A stretch of DNA of 25,645 nucleotides from a virus. The notes under the pieces are model-generated. The model was given only the letters and a program-made list of their open reading frames with translations. It had not been told where the DNA came from and made no database searches. This document shows, in pieces, positions 1-8,141 of the stretch. A program made the translations under genes and the position numbers. The DNA is taken from positions 1 to 25,645 of IMG/VR virus record IMGVR_UViG_3300038451_000115; one strand, given 5' to 3'. How positions within the stretch are numbered: the first letter of the stretch is position 1; each line of letters begins with the position of its first letter.

Positions 1-1781
1 CCCCCACCATCATAGTCTGGAGGATTCAGCTGGCCAGAAGAGGAGCCCCCGCCATCTGAGCAGCCGCTGTTGTTGTATTCCTTCAGCGAAATAGTGCCAA
101 CCTTGGTGCGGTCCTTGTAGAAACGGGGAGGGTCGCTCTCCTGTCCATCCTCCTCCTTGAATCCGCAGAATGAACCCTGACAGGTCTTCATCCGGCACTC
201 AGCATAGCCATAGACAGCAGGACTTGGCAACAGGTCTGGATACCTCCCGGGATTGCCTCCACCTCCTCCACCACCAGGGATGGGCACCGGTCCTCGCGGG
301 ATCACTCCAATTGGTGGGGAAGTAGCATTATCACACTTGTCATCATCCAACTCAGGGTCCCAATCCCAAATCGATGGATCAACCTGCTGGAGGTCCATGC
401 TAATCTCAATTGCCCCATCGCTCCCGACCGACCACTGCCAAGTCACCACCAGCATAGGCATACCCTTGGCTGAGTTGTCGGGATCGACGTACCCCAATTC
501 AGGAATGTAGAGAAGTATAGGTAATCCCGCCTCGCAGCGCAGCCCATTGACGTCAGTTTTAATTGAGCAAGTTCCAGAGAAGCGAGACCGCATCAAATTA
601 ATCTTAGCCAACCGCCGAGCCAGAGGGATGGTGTTCGCCCAATCAAAGTCGACTTGATTAGGTAGCGGACCCCCATCATCGGTCACGAAATCGCTCTTTT
701 CATAAGCCGGGTAATCAGTTGCCTGCCAGTTGTTTGATTCCAACGTGAAGGTCCCAAAAACCTGATTCACCCGATTAATCTTCGAAGTGCGAGTTGAAGC
801 AGTGACGTTAGCAATTAGAATTGATTTATCGACGGTAAAGGTAGGCTCCACCCACGCCCCGGCATAGACGCGCCACTTCCCACCTGAGTAGACACGAGTC
901 CCGGCCATTGAGGCAATGAAGTTGTTGATAATATCTTCCGCCGAGTCATCCATCGAAATGACCCCATCAAAGGTATATCTCTTCTGCGGAACGTAACCAG
1001 AGCGAGAGGCACAGGAAGGTTTCGTTGGAACAATCTCATCGCAAATGTTCGCCGCAGCAATTAGCTCATCCACGCCAATCTCATTCACCGACAGCCCCGG
1101 ACCTAAGTCGGGCAACATGACATAGTGGTTCTGACAGAGCGCCGGATTATCCGTGTAAGCGGTAGGATAAGGATCACCAGAGGTCGTCGGTAGCCGTGGG
1201 TCCCAAATGTCATTCCTACCTTTGCACACAAAGCTGATATTAGGCACCCCATTCGCAAAGACCGTCGTATCATACTTCATCTGGACCCAGGCACACGCCA
1301 CGCCAACCATCTTGTCAGTTTCGCCCCAATGCCCAGATGGATCCACTCCAATTGCTAACGCGGTTTGGTCGAGTGTTCCTAAGCGATACTCAACATAGAC
1401 ATGACCAATCCAGGGATTAGCTGAATAGGTCCCATCGGAATTAAGGACTGTACCAGTCGGCACCCAGCCTGCCCCGCTTGCAGCCAATGGACACTTCACA
1501 TTATCAAACCACAGCTCTTCAACCTGCTGAATCGGCCCATCACACAGAGCCAGGATGAAATTGAGGTACTCATTATTGGTTCCGTTGGTGAAGATAAAGA
1601 CTTCAATCCCTCCGATCCTGCGCCTCCCATAAATGATCTGGCGGGCTTGAGTGGCGCTCTGAATCATCGTGGTCGTGCCAGAGCCGGTCTTCTTCAGCCG
1701 CTTGGCCTCCATGTAGGCACTAACGGCGACGATTGCGGTCAGCGCGTACAGCCCATAGATGACGATTGTTTCGATGCCCAT
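1..1781 (-). CDS. Tail tip / host-specificity protein (gpJ-like), 3' end missing
   Basis: The minus strand is open from an ATG at 1781 to the left edge, giving 593 codons without a stop, so the C-terminus lies outside the window. The first ~25 residues are hydrophobic (MGIETIVIYGLYALTAIVAV). Motifs typical of siphophage tip attachment proteins follow: YGRRRIGGIEVF, NNEYLNFILALCDGPI, an HWGETDKMVGVACAWVQ block, a VPNISFVCKGRNDIWDPR block, then NPALCQNHYVML and AANICDEIVP. About residues 503-509 are seven consecutive glycines, followed by a Cys-containing segment (CRMKTCQGSFCG), so a receptor-facing domain may be appended by a flexible linker. The start lies 2 nt after the stop of the gene upstream, with no strong Shine-Dalgarno, which suggests coupled translation. 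Family assignment is from recognised motif order; receptor and fold of the C-terminal part are unknown. Confidence 0.85.
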   Translation of the reverse strand, partial: MGIETIVIYGLYALTAIVAVSAYMEAKRLKKTGSGTTTMIQSATQARQIIYGRRRIGGIEVFIFTNGTNNEYLNFILALCDGPIQQVEELWFDNVKCPLAASGAGWVPTGTVLNSDGTYSANPWIGHVYVEYRLGTLDQTALAIGVDPSGHWGETDKMVGVACAWVQMKYDTTVFANGVPNISFVCKGRNDIWDPRLPTTSGDPYPTAYTDNPALCQNHYVMLPDLGPGLSVNEIGVDELIAAANICDEIVPTKPSCASRSGYVPQKRYTFDGVISMDDSAEDIINNFIASMAGTRVYSGGKWRVYAGAWVEPTFTVDKSILIANVTASTRTSKINRVNQVFGTFTLESNNWQATDYPAYEKSDFVTDDGGPLPNQVDFDWANTIPLARRLAKINLMRSRFSGTCSIKTDVNGLRCEAGLPILLYIPELGYVDPDNSAKGMPMLVVTWQWSVGSDGAIEISMDLQQVDPSIWDWDPELDDDKCDNATSPPIGVIPRGPVPIPGGGGGGGNPGRYPDLLPSPAVYGYAECRMKTCQGSFCGFKEEDGQESDPPRFYKDRTKVGTISLKEYNNSGCSDGGGSSSGQLNPPDYDGG

Positions 1782-1783
1782 GA

Positions 1784-2236
1784 TCAGAAGGGTATGTGCC
1801 AAGCGGCCTTGGCCCGATTCATCGGGATCTTAATGAGCCCCTTTAGACCCGGGCTCATCGCATACTGCCCGACGCAAATGCCTAATCCCTGCTCCAATTC
1901 ATTCTTGCCCACGTCTCCGGAGAAGAAGACAGGATCCCCACGCTGGGCCATTCTCCAGTCGCATGGTTGAATTCCAACTTGGGTGAGGACCTTATCAGCA
2001 GCGTGGAGGAAACCATCCTTCCCGAGCTTAGAAAGCAGCCTACTCGCCCCTAAGTCGGAGCGGTACTGCTTAGTGAACTCCTCGCCCAGCTTGACCCCGG
2101 TAATCTCAAAGATCATTAGGGCAGTGAAGCGAACGCAATCATTAAGCCGACGGTGGAAGGGCTTCCACTCCCGACGGGCAATGACGGAATGATAATGTTT
2201 CTCCCAATTAGGCAGACGATGTGTAATCTGGATCAT
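1784..2236 (-). CDS. DUF6950-like / NlpC-P60-like tail protein
   Basis: This 150-residue protein sits directly before the tail tip gene, the position where siphophages usually encode a papain-like (NlpC/P60-type) tip protein. Visible motifs are NDCVRF (Cys34), a SDLGASRLLSKLGKDG stretch, RGDPVFF, GLGICVGQY, and a closing KAAWHI. These match the order seen in the DUF6950 family. Cys34 is placed like a catalytic cysteine, but the segment that would carry the partner histidine reads GICVGQY, so peptidase activity is doubtful. I chose ATG 2236 because it forms an ATGA overlap with the upstream stop; an ATG at 2278 is possible but would overlap the upstream gene by 46 nt. Role in the tip is inferred from position. 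Confidence 0.75.
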   Translation of the reverse strand: MIQITHRLPNWEKHYHSVIARREWKPFHRRLNDCVRFTALMIFEITGVKLGEEFTKQYRSDLGASRLLSKLGKDGFLHAADKVLTQVGIQPCDWRMAQRGDPVFFSGDVGKNELEQGLGICVGQYAMSPGLKGLIKIPMNRAKAAWHIPF

Positions 2237-2862
2237 CCCGGTGTGCCCGCGAGGACTGGTGAACCGGCCTTCCCCCACGGAATGTTCATATCGATGATTT
2301 GAGTGATCTTCGAAAGGGCAGTGTCCCCTAGCCCTGGATGCAAGACTTGCTGATCAGCGTCGGTGTACTTCCAGGACCGCTTGCGCAGGATGTCAGCCAT
2401 CCGACTCTCACAGTTGATCGTGAGCGAGATGGTATCAGGACCCATGTCCGAAGCATCACTGTCGAGTGTCCCTTTCCAGGTCGGCTCCGGTGGCATCTCA
2501 ATAGTCTTAGTCTCTGAATTCCAGAACGCCAAAGTGATCTCCACGGTGTGGTCCTGGTAAGCATCGCTCACAATCTGCGCCCGGATCGTAGGATCAAGTC
2601 CATTCACTTTCACCTGGATGCCGGTCGAACCACTATCAAGGGACTCGGTCAGATTTTGAATGCCTACCACGGACCCTATTCCTACCCAGGTCTGTCCGCT
2701 CCCATCGGTATAATTGTATCTTCCCGTCCATAGATAACGGGGCAGGCTAGGGAAATCAGCGAAGATAAAGATTACCGGCTGGATAACGCCTTTGGCAATT
2801 AGTGCCAGAGTCTCAACGGTAAGAGTGCGTTCGACCGGGGGAAGTGAAGTGCCCGAGCTCAT
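2233..2862 (-). CDS. Minor/distal tail protein (DUF2163-like)
   Basis: A 209-residue protein whose motif order resembles tail-hub proteins of many siphophages and gene transfer agents. It has an early LPRYLWTGRYNYTDGSGQTW motif, then GIGSVVGIQNLTESLD, an IQVKVNGLDPTIRAQIVSDA block, a WKGTLDSDASDMG motif, CESRMADILRKRSWKYT, and a late ITQIIDMNIPWGK. These fit the DUF2163-type tail domain. ATG 2862 makes an ATGA overlap with the gene before it; extending to 2913 would add 17 residues unlike the family. Its stop overlaps the next start in the same way, so the genes 3488 to 1784 look like one coupled set. Role: part of the distal tail or hub below the tube (inferred). Confidence 0.8.
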   Translation of the reverse strand: MSSGTSLPPVERTLTVETLALIAKGVIQPVIFIFADFPSLPRYLWTGRYNYTDGSGQTWVGIGSVVGIQNLTESLDSGSTGIQVKVNGLDPTIRAQIVSDAYQDHTVEITLAFWNSETKTIEMPPEPTWKGTLDSDASDMGPDTISLTINCESRMADILRKRSWKYTDADQQVLHPGLGDTALSKITQIIDMNIPWGKAGSPVLAGTPG

Positions 2863-3488
2863 GGATAGGGAATAGCCTCCTCTGCACCAAAAGCAAAGCC
2901 GGTCATAAACCAATCCTCGCTCCAGGGAAACTTCGGCCAGTCAGTAAGGCGAAAAATTCCATAGGCGTCGGAACCGACATCAATAGCCGTGTTAGCAGCT
3001 ATCCCCCCAACGTTCGGCCAAACCGTCAAAGTAGCTGCCCCTCCCCCACCGGAGTTCACGTCATCGAGCAATTGGTAAAGCCGATTGTTAATTGCAATCC
3101 AGTCTCCGGCCAGAAGCATCTTCGTAATGCTAGGGGGCCAACCCTTGGTGACCAGATCGCAGCCAGTCTGATTTGCTCCATCCACCTCCGGGTGGTAGGA
3201 GCCACTTGGAACATAGGACCCCCGCACCGCTGCGGCGACCTCGTCCTGCATATAGAAAGTCCCTTGGATGCCATTGAGCTTGTGAATGAATGCCATCCAC
3301 TTTTTGGCCGCCGCCAGTGGCATTGCTTGCACCTTCACACTAGCGAGCCGGATCTGCCCTTCCCAGACGTAGATCTTCCGCGTCAAGTCGAAAGGATTAA
3401 TTTGGCGCGCTACGGCCGAGGTCGGGTCCCATTCAAACTCAATGAACCCCGGCGTGTCCGGCAGGTCTAAAGGATAGGTGATAGGCAT
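2859..3488 (-). CDS. Distal tail protein
   Basis: A 209-residue protein immediately downstream of the tape measure gene, the usual site of the distal tail protein in siphophages. It begins with LDLPDTPGFIEFEW, contains KIYVWEGQIRLASVKVQAMP and KKWMAFIHKLNGIQGTFYM, and has a C-terminal half rich in Gly and Trp (WPNVGGIAANTAID, FRLTDWPKFPW). The pattern resembles proteins found between the tape measure and the DUF2163-like protein in related phages. No signal peptide or membrane segment is visible. The start is 6 nt after the tape measure stop and has no clear Shine-Dalgarno, so it is probably translated by re-initiation. The exact structural role is inferred from synteny. Confidence 0.7.
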   Translation of the reverse strand: MPITYPLDLPDTPGFIEFEWDPTSAVARQINPFDLTRKIYVWEGQIRLASVKVQAMPLAAAKKWMAFIHKLNGIQGTFYMQDEVAAAVRGSYVPSGSYHPEVDGANQTGCDLVTKGWPPSITKMLLAGDWIAINNRLYQLLDDVNSGGGGAATLTVWPNVGGIAANTAIDVGSDAYGIFRLTDWPKFPWSEDWFMTGFAFGAEEAIPYP

Positions 3489-3494
3489 GTGAAA

Positions 3495-6440
3495 TTACCG
3501 TTGGACGTTCTTGCGGAAGGTTCCCCCTCGGGCAATTCCATCAAGAACTGCTCGCATGGTCTCCCGTTTGATCTGTTCGGCCTTGGCATTCAGCTCAGCA
3601 TGGGACACTCCGCTGGCGAAGTTCTGATTAACGGTGACGGAATGACTTTGCCCCTCGCGGGTCTTGGTCAAGTCAATAACTTGTTCATCCGGGTGGAGAA
3701 TAGCGTACATTCCTCCCCGATTGTCCACCCCACCCGATCGGGAGCCGCTAGCAGTAAACCCTCCACCTTCGAAATTGGCAATGTCGGTTGCTACCATGAC
3801 CGCCACGTTGGCGTAGCCTAATGCTTCCATCATCGCGGCCATTTCGGGACCCAGGATCGGTCCCCCTTCGGCCAAGGCCTTAGTCGCGGCCAGCTGAGTC
3901 TGGACAATGGCCTGCGCAATCGCGATAGCCTTCTCCATGACGTAGGCAGCCTTGTAAGCAGTGGTACCCTTGGTAGCCAAATTCTCAAGCCCCGTGGCCA
4001 GCGTGGAAGCAGAACTGAGAACGGTCTGATCCATAGTCAGATAGAACTCCTTCTGCTTGTTGGCCAGATCCTGAGTCAGGGTTAAGATCCTGGAATTGGC
4101 GGCCTCGGTAATGCGAACCTTATCTTGAGCAGTGAGGGTGGCCCAGTGAGTGGAATCAGCCTGCTCCTGTCTCCAGAGGGCCTGTTCATCGGTCAATTGG
4201 TTTTTGAGCGCGGTGATGGCGTCCAGCTGTGAACTACCAGTCTTGACTTGGGTATAGGTCCGGAGGAGTTTCTCTCGCGCGGCAGTGTAGGCATCTGTGC
4301 TCATCACCCCGGCTGCGACCTGGGCATCATATTGAGCCTGGGAAATGGTTCCATTCCGAAGCTGCTGGTTATACCGGATTAGGGTTTCCTGTCCATTGAC
4401 GTAGGCATCGTCCAGCTGCGTCAAGCTCACCATCGTCTTAGCAAAGGGATCTTCCACCCCGAGGACGTTCAGCTTCTCCATGGCCATCAGGTACTGAGAA
4501 ACAGAGACTTGACCCGATCCCAAGGCCTTGTTGAAGTCCAAGACTTTTTGGGCGTTGGTCTCCCAAGCATTGGCAATGGTCTTGAGCAGTTCCACTGTTT
4601 GTGGTAGCTGGCTGGCCCGATGAGTATAGTCCTCGAGAGATCCTCCCGTCAGCCGGATTTGGGTGTTGACCGTCCCCCACGCATGGGCCACCCCCGCTGT
4701 TCCTGTCACCATGTCATTGACGCTCTTCTCAAAGGCACTGCCCGTGAACTTCCAATTCTGGACCGACTCGATTTGCTTGTCCACCTGGTCGAGGGCCATG
4801 GTGTACTCGTCCGTCCCGGCCACGAGGTCCTTCTGAAAGTTGAGCCAGTCCTTGGCATAGGTGTCCATGTTCGTCTTGGACTGGGTGAGCTGATTGTTCA
4901 GCGCATCATAATCACTGACCACGCTCGCAATCGCTGCATGAAATTGGGTAGTATCGATTTGAAGCTTCTTAGGCAGAATCTTGTTGGCCAGCTCGGCCAT
5001 GTCTGTCAGCCCTTCCAAGAACCCCGCGACTAGGACATCAAGTCCTTCCCGGGCCCCGACGTAGAAGGCGTCAACGATATAGGTCAGAGCCCCAAAGACC
5101 ATCTTGGCAGTGAGCCATAGTTCGTTGAATGCCCCCATCAGGGCGATGATGACCTGCTCGCCCATCAAGAAGCCTTCGGTCAGATAGCGAACGAGATCGA
5201 TGACAAGTGAAATTCCTTCGACAAAGGTTTTCTGGGTTTCAGTGAGCTGCTTAGTATGTGCCTGGTTAGAAATAATCGCCGCATCGTTATCTGTCCAAGT
5301 CTTCAACATTGGGATCAGCAACTTGTTCAACGCTTCCAGAATAGGAACCAATTCCGAACCAAGGGTGATGAATAGGTTGTGGACGTTGTTCCACATTTCC
5401 TTGGCCTGAGCGTTGAAGGTACCCATCTGGACGTTGGCCACGCTGTCCATTGTCCCGCCGGCATTCTCAAAGTCGGACTGCATCTGCCGGATCGCCCCGC
5501 TCATTCCAAACAAGGCTTGCATGGCCATGAGTGAACGAGCCTGGAACCCGAGCATCTGCTCCATTTGTCTTGTCTCCTGTGGACTCAGTCCGGCCATCTG
5601 TGATTCCAGCATCCCAATGATATCGGCCATGGGCTTCAACCTGCCGGAGGCGTCATAGATGCTCATCCCAAACTGCTTCCAGACCTCCGCGTGAGTCGAG
5701 GCAGATTGGGTCAGCGACCGAATCATCATGTTCAAGTTGGATGCAGCCGTCCCAGCATCCTTGCCTTGCTGGGTGTATGCCGCCATGATGGCCAGACCTT
5801 CTGTCATCCCTCCGCTCAACATCCGAATCTGCGTTCCAGAGGAAGCCAGGGCCGAAGCAAAGGCCATTTGCGAGCTGTTTCCTTCCCGAGCAGCTAAGGT
5901 GACCGCGTCCGCCACCTCGACCAAATGCTGAGCATCAGTCGCCGCATCTCGACTGGCCATTCCCACCGCTACCTCTGCCCGGGCCAGCGTCTGGGCAGCG
6001 GTCGCAGAGTCGGTGTGCGCGGAGATCGCAAACTGATCTGCGACCGCAATGTCCCGGATGGCCTGAGCGGCATCTTTCCCATTCTCCTTCAACGCGCCAT
6101 AGGCCTTGGCCAAATCATCGGCGCTGTTGACCCCATTGTTCGACAGCTCAACGGCCGTGGCTGCCATCTGAATCCTCATTTCCTCAGTGGCCCCGCTCAT
6201 GTTAGCGGTTGCGGCCACGAGGTCCTCTTCGAAGTCAGCGTAGGACTTGATTGCGGCCGCTAGCGTCGCCGCTACGATGGCGCTGATCGCGGTAAACCCA
6301 TACTCAAATGTTCCGACGATGGTTTCGACTGCTCCAGAGGTAGCGTTCTGGACATCAGTCAGGCCCTGCATGTACTGCCGCCCATCGGCGGTCAGAGTCA
6401 GGACCAGTGTGCCTAGCGAATCAGCGCCGGCGACAGCCAT
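3495..6440 (-). CDS. Tail tape measure protein (TP901 family)
   Basis: The longest gene here, 981 residues. It sets tail length and occupies the tube lumen. The N-terminal ~350 residues carry the TP901-type core, with ADFEEDLVAATANMSGATEE, repeated Ala-rich helices, a GGMTEGLAIMAAYTQQGKDA motif and a FGMSIYDASGRLKPMADII block. Hydrophobic stretches occur near residues 50-70 and 420-455 (VIIALMGAFNEL, FGALTYIVDAF), candidates for membrane insertion during DNA entry. Long helical segments rich in Gln and Thr follow. The C-terminus has the familiar Gly-rich tail and MYAILHPDEQVIDLTK. The ATG directly abuts the stop of the chaperone T ORF (TAAATG), with AAGGAAG just upstream as ribosome binding site. 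About 980 residues would correspond to roughly 145 nm at 0.15 nm per residue. Confidence 0.93.
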   Translation of the reverse strand: MAVAGADSLGTLVLTLTADGRQYMQGLTDVQNATSGAVETIVGTFEYGFTAISAIVAATLAAAIKSYADFEEDLVAATANMSGATEEMRIQMAATAVELSNNGVNSADDLAKAYGALKENGKDAAQAIRDIAVADQFAISAHTDSATAAQTLARAEVAVGMASRDAATDAQHLVEVADAVTLAAREGNSSQMAFASALASSGTQIRMLSGGMTEGLAIMAAYTQQGKDAGTAASNLNMMIRSLTQSASTHAEVWKQFGMSIYDASGRLKPMADIIGMLESQMAGLSPQETRQMEQMLGFQARSLMAMQALFGMSGAIRQMQSDFENAGGTMDSVANVQMGTFNAQAKEMWNNVHNLFITLGSELVPILEALNKLLIPMLKTWTDNDAAIISNQAHTKQLTETQKTFVEGISLVIDLVRYLTEGFLMGEQVIIALMGAFNELWLTAKMVFGALTYIVDAFYVGAREGLDVLVAGFLEGLTDMAELANKILPKKLQIDTTQFHAAIASVVSDYDALNNQLTQSKTNMDTYAKDWLNFQKDLVAGTDEYTMALDQVDKQIESVQNWKFTGSAFEKSVNDMVTGTAGVAHAWGTVNTQIRLTGGSLEDYTHRASQLPQTVELLKTIANAWETNAQKVLDFNKALGSGQVSVSQYLMAMEKLNVLGVEDPFAKTMVSLTQLDDAYVNGQETLIRYNQQLRNGTISQAQYDAQVAAGVMSTDAYTAAREKLLRTYTQVKTGSSQLDAITALKNQLTDEQALWRQEQADSTHWATLTAQDKVRITEAANSRILTLTQDLANKQKEFYLTMDQTVLSSASTLATGLENLATKGTTAYKAAYVMEKAIAIAQAIVQTQLAATKALAEGGPILGPEMAAMMEALGYANVAVMVATDIANFEGGGFTASGSRSGGVDNRGGMYAILHPDEQVIDLTKTREGQSHSVTVNQNFASGVSHAELNAKAEQIKRETMRAVLDGIARGGTFRKNVQR

Positions 6441-6791
6441 TTACTTCCTTTTCTTAGGGGGAGGTTTCTTGGGGGGTTGTCCGACGATGGCAGCCCAATT
6501 GGCCTTTGAGCGCTGAATATGACGCTGGCGCTTTTCCTCATCGTCTATGTTTTCCTCGCTCGGCTGGGGACCAGGAGCGAAGTCGAATATGAAGTCCTTC
6601 AATGGTGTAGCTTTGTGAGTCGCGGCAGCATAGATCAGCGCAGCAATGCGAGCCAGGTAAAACTCCTGACGCTGCACCACCTTCAAATCTTCCTGCATGT
6701 ACTCGCACCATTCGAGGAACTCCGTGCTAGAGGTTTCTTGCTGTAGGCGTTGGAGCGGCATCCCTAGGCGGTCCGCTAACCGAAACCACAT
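6441..6791 (-). CDS. Tail assembly chaperone, T part (expressed by -1 frameshift)
   Basis: This ORF lies in the -1 frame relative to the chaperone G ORF and probably has no independent translation. The -1 frame is open from the slippery heptamer at 6821-6827 down to 6441, so the true translated part starts at 6821 and adds 126 residues; the ATG at 6791 is only the first Met. Motifs are WFRLADRLGMPLQRLQQET followed by SSTEFLEWCEYMQED, like the C-terminal domain of lambda GT-type chaperones. The protein ends in a very basic, Pro/Lys-rich tail (PPKKPPPKKRK). In known systems the GT fusion recruits tail tube subunits onto the tape measure. The tape measure gene follows immediately, as expected. 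Confidence 0.85.
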   Translation of the reverse strand: MWFRLADRLGMPLQRLQQETSSTEFLEWCEYMQEDLKVVQRQEFYLARIAALIYAAATHKATPLKDFIFDFAPGPQPSEENIDDEEKRQRHIQRSKANWAAIVGQPPKKPPPKKRK

Positions 6792-6814
6792 GCGGCGCTC
6801 GCCTCGGTTGCCGT

Positions 6815-7192
6815 TTAGACGTTTTTTGTGGCCGCCTCGATCCGAGCCTGTTCATCCTCCGTGAGGGACAGTCCGCTCAGTTCCCGGGCCTTGCGGAAGA
6901 GAGCGGCCTGCACGCTGGCGGGCCAACCGGCAATGATGTCCTCGGGCACATGATTGCCAGCTGCGTCTACTAACGCCATGGTGATCAGCTCAGTCTGATA
7001 ACCATCGAAGTTGCGAACGATCGGGGTTGCCCGACCCTTCGCATCGAGCTCCATCTTGAGACGTTTGGCGCTTTCGGTGTTGTAGGCGTCACGCTCCTTG
7101 CCAGTCAGTTCGGTGAGCGTGTAATCCTTGCCATCGATCTTGACGGGGACCGACTTGAGGGTCGTGGTGAATTCAAGGTTCTCGTTTTTCAT
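6815..7192 (-). CDS. Tail assembly chaperone, G part
   Basis: A 125-residue acidic protein located between the tail tube gene and the tape measure gene, the conserved place of the tail chaperone. It starts KNENLEFTTTLKSVPVKIDG, contains YTLTELTGKERDAYN, and ends LSLTEDEQARIEAATKNV, close to the end of which lies the slippery sequence. Most ribosomes should stop at TAA 6815; a minority should shift to give a fusion of about 250 residues. The ATG 7192 has no Shine-Dalgarno: its leader is rich in A and C (ACCACACACAACCACACCC), resembling the leader of the gene starting at 10489. Function is from synteny plus the frameshift arrangement, which is characteristic. Confidence 0.85.
   Translation of the reverse strand: MKNENLEFTTTLKSVPVKIDGKDYTLTELTGKERDAYNTESAKRLKMELDAKGRATPIVRNFDGYQTELITMALVDAAGNHVPEDIIAGWPASVQAALFRKARELSGLSLTEDEQARIEAATKNV
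6821..6827 (-). other. Programmed -1 ribosomal frameshift site (A AAA AAC)
   Basis: On the coding strand the codons ACA AAA AAC GTC TAA hold the heptamer A AAA AAC in the correct phase (X XXY YYZ), one sense codon before the G stop. A -1 shift there reads CGT CTA AAC GGC and continues without stops into the downstream T ORF through NGNRGERRMWFRLADRLG. The arrangement matches the tail chaperone frameshift known from lambda and many siphophages. I did not identify a definite stimulatory hairpin or upstream Shine-Dalgarno. Confidence 0.87.
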
Positions 7193-7233
7193 GGGTGTGG
7201 TTGTGTGTGGTTATGGTTGCAGGCAGGAATGAA

Positions 7234-7659
7234 TCAGGAACCGGCGACGTAGGCGGGCTTGACCTCAGCCCCGGAGAGGTTGAGATTGGAGGGAGTCAGC
7301 GCCACTTCAGCCGTGGGCAGCTTTCCTTCCTCCAAGGCGCCGAGGGTGAAGCTGTCCAGCCAGCCCCAGAAGGACCAGGTGCTGTTGTCAGGAAACGTCA
7401 CCGTGATCAGCTGGTTCTGTCCCACCATTGATAGGCAGGTCTGCAGGACTGCTGGATCATATTGGACGGAGATCTTGCCGTTGGTGATTGACTTCAACCG
7501 CGCAGCCGCCGCCGTCCGGACATCCTTGTTGCGCATCGTGGTTTGGTCGATCATTTTTCCCACGCTCACTCCGGGTGGGGTGACGTTGATCTCCTTTAAC
7601 TTGACAGTGGGTTCGTCGGAGAACCCGATTAGGGTACTGAAGCCATCTTGTAGGAACAT
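7234..7659 (-). CDS. Major tail tube protein
   Basis: A 141-residue protein placed after the tail terminator-like gene and before the chaperone, which is where siphophages encode the tube subunit. The sequence is beta-rich, with GFSDEPTVKLKEINVTPPGV, SITNGKISVQYDPAVLQT, LITVTFPDNSTWSFWGWLDS and a C-terminal EVALTPSNLNLSGAEVKPAY, similar in layout to lambda V-type tube proteins. ATG 7659 was chosen because AAGGAGA lies about 9 nt upstream; the upstream extension to 7713 adds 18 polar residues overlapping the end of the previous gene and looks spurious. The protein should be made in many copies, which fits the good ribosome binding site. Function is inferred from position and size. Confidence 0.8.
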   Translation of the reverse strand: MFLQDGFSTLIGFSDEPTVKLKEINVTPPGVSVGKMIDQTTMRNKDVRTAAAARLKSITNGKISVQYDPAVLQTCLSMVGQNQLITVTFPDNSTWSFWGWLDSFTLGALEEGKLPTAEVALTPSNLNLSGAEVKPAYVAGS

Positions 7660-7688
7660 GATACTAGATCTCCTTATTTTGGGTTTGG

Positions 7689-8141
7689 TTATTCGCTGCT
7701 CGTCTCCGTGCAAACGAAAGTGACGTTGACGGTAAATAGGAAGCGCCGCTTAGTCCCGGGTTCAGGCCCTAAGGCCAGCGGCACCCCCCGTGAAATAGAA
7801 GGAACAGAATAAAGGTAGCTGCCTAGCGTCGTGGTCGCTCCTTTGAGCTTGTCAATAAAGGCGATCACTGCTCCGAGCTTGGCCCAACCCACGGTATAAT
7901 CTCGCGCCCTGGTCTTGACCTGAACGGCATAGCGTTCGATTACCTTGCCATCATCCATGAGGCGAGCTTCCTTAATCCCCATCACCGCATACACTGCGGC
8001 CGCCTCATGCGGGATATCATCCCCATCCGGCATGGCCGAGACGTAGCAAGGCCAGACCGTCGTGTTGTCATTAGGAACGTTGACCAGGTCTGGCACAGTC
8101 AGGAACAAAGACCGAAGGATAGTGGCGGGAGTATTATTCAT
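7689..8141 (-). CDS. Tail terminator / tail completion protein
   Basis: A 150-residue protein between the HK97 gp10-like gene and the tail tube gene, the normal slot of the tail terminator. Motifs include an early LRSLFLTVPDLV, a PDGDDIPHEAAAVYAVMGI segment, ERYAVQVKTRARDYTVGW, and GSYLYSVPSISRGVPLALG with a beta-rich end (RRFLFTVNVTFVCTETSSE). This pattern is seen in phage minor capsid/tail terminator proteins of about 130-150 residues. The ATG at 8141 overlaps the preceding stop as ATGA. No membrane segment or signal is visible. It would cap the tail tube and form the interface to the head; specific assignment is by gene order. Confidence 0.68.
   Translation of the reverse strand: MNNTPATILRSLFLTVPDLVNVPNDNTTVWPCYVSAMPDGDDIPHEAAAVYAVMGIKEARLMDDGKVIERYAVQVKTRARDYTVGWAKLGAVIAFIDKLKGATTTLGSYLYSVPSISRGVPLALGPEPGTKRRFLFTVNVTFVCTETSSE

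Noticed and set aside
2236-2278. Longer N-termini by using upstream in-frame ATGs (also at 2913, 7713, 17530, 22046, 25499)
   Set aside because: These extensions overlap upstream genes and lack ribosome binding sites, whereas the chosen starts have ATGA overlaps or Shine-Dalgarno sequences.
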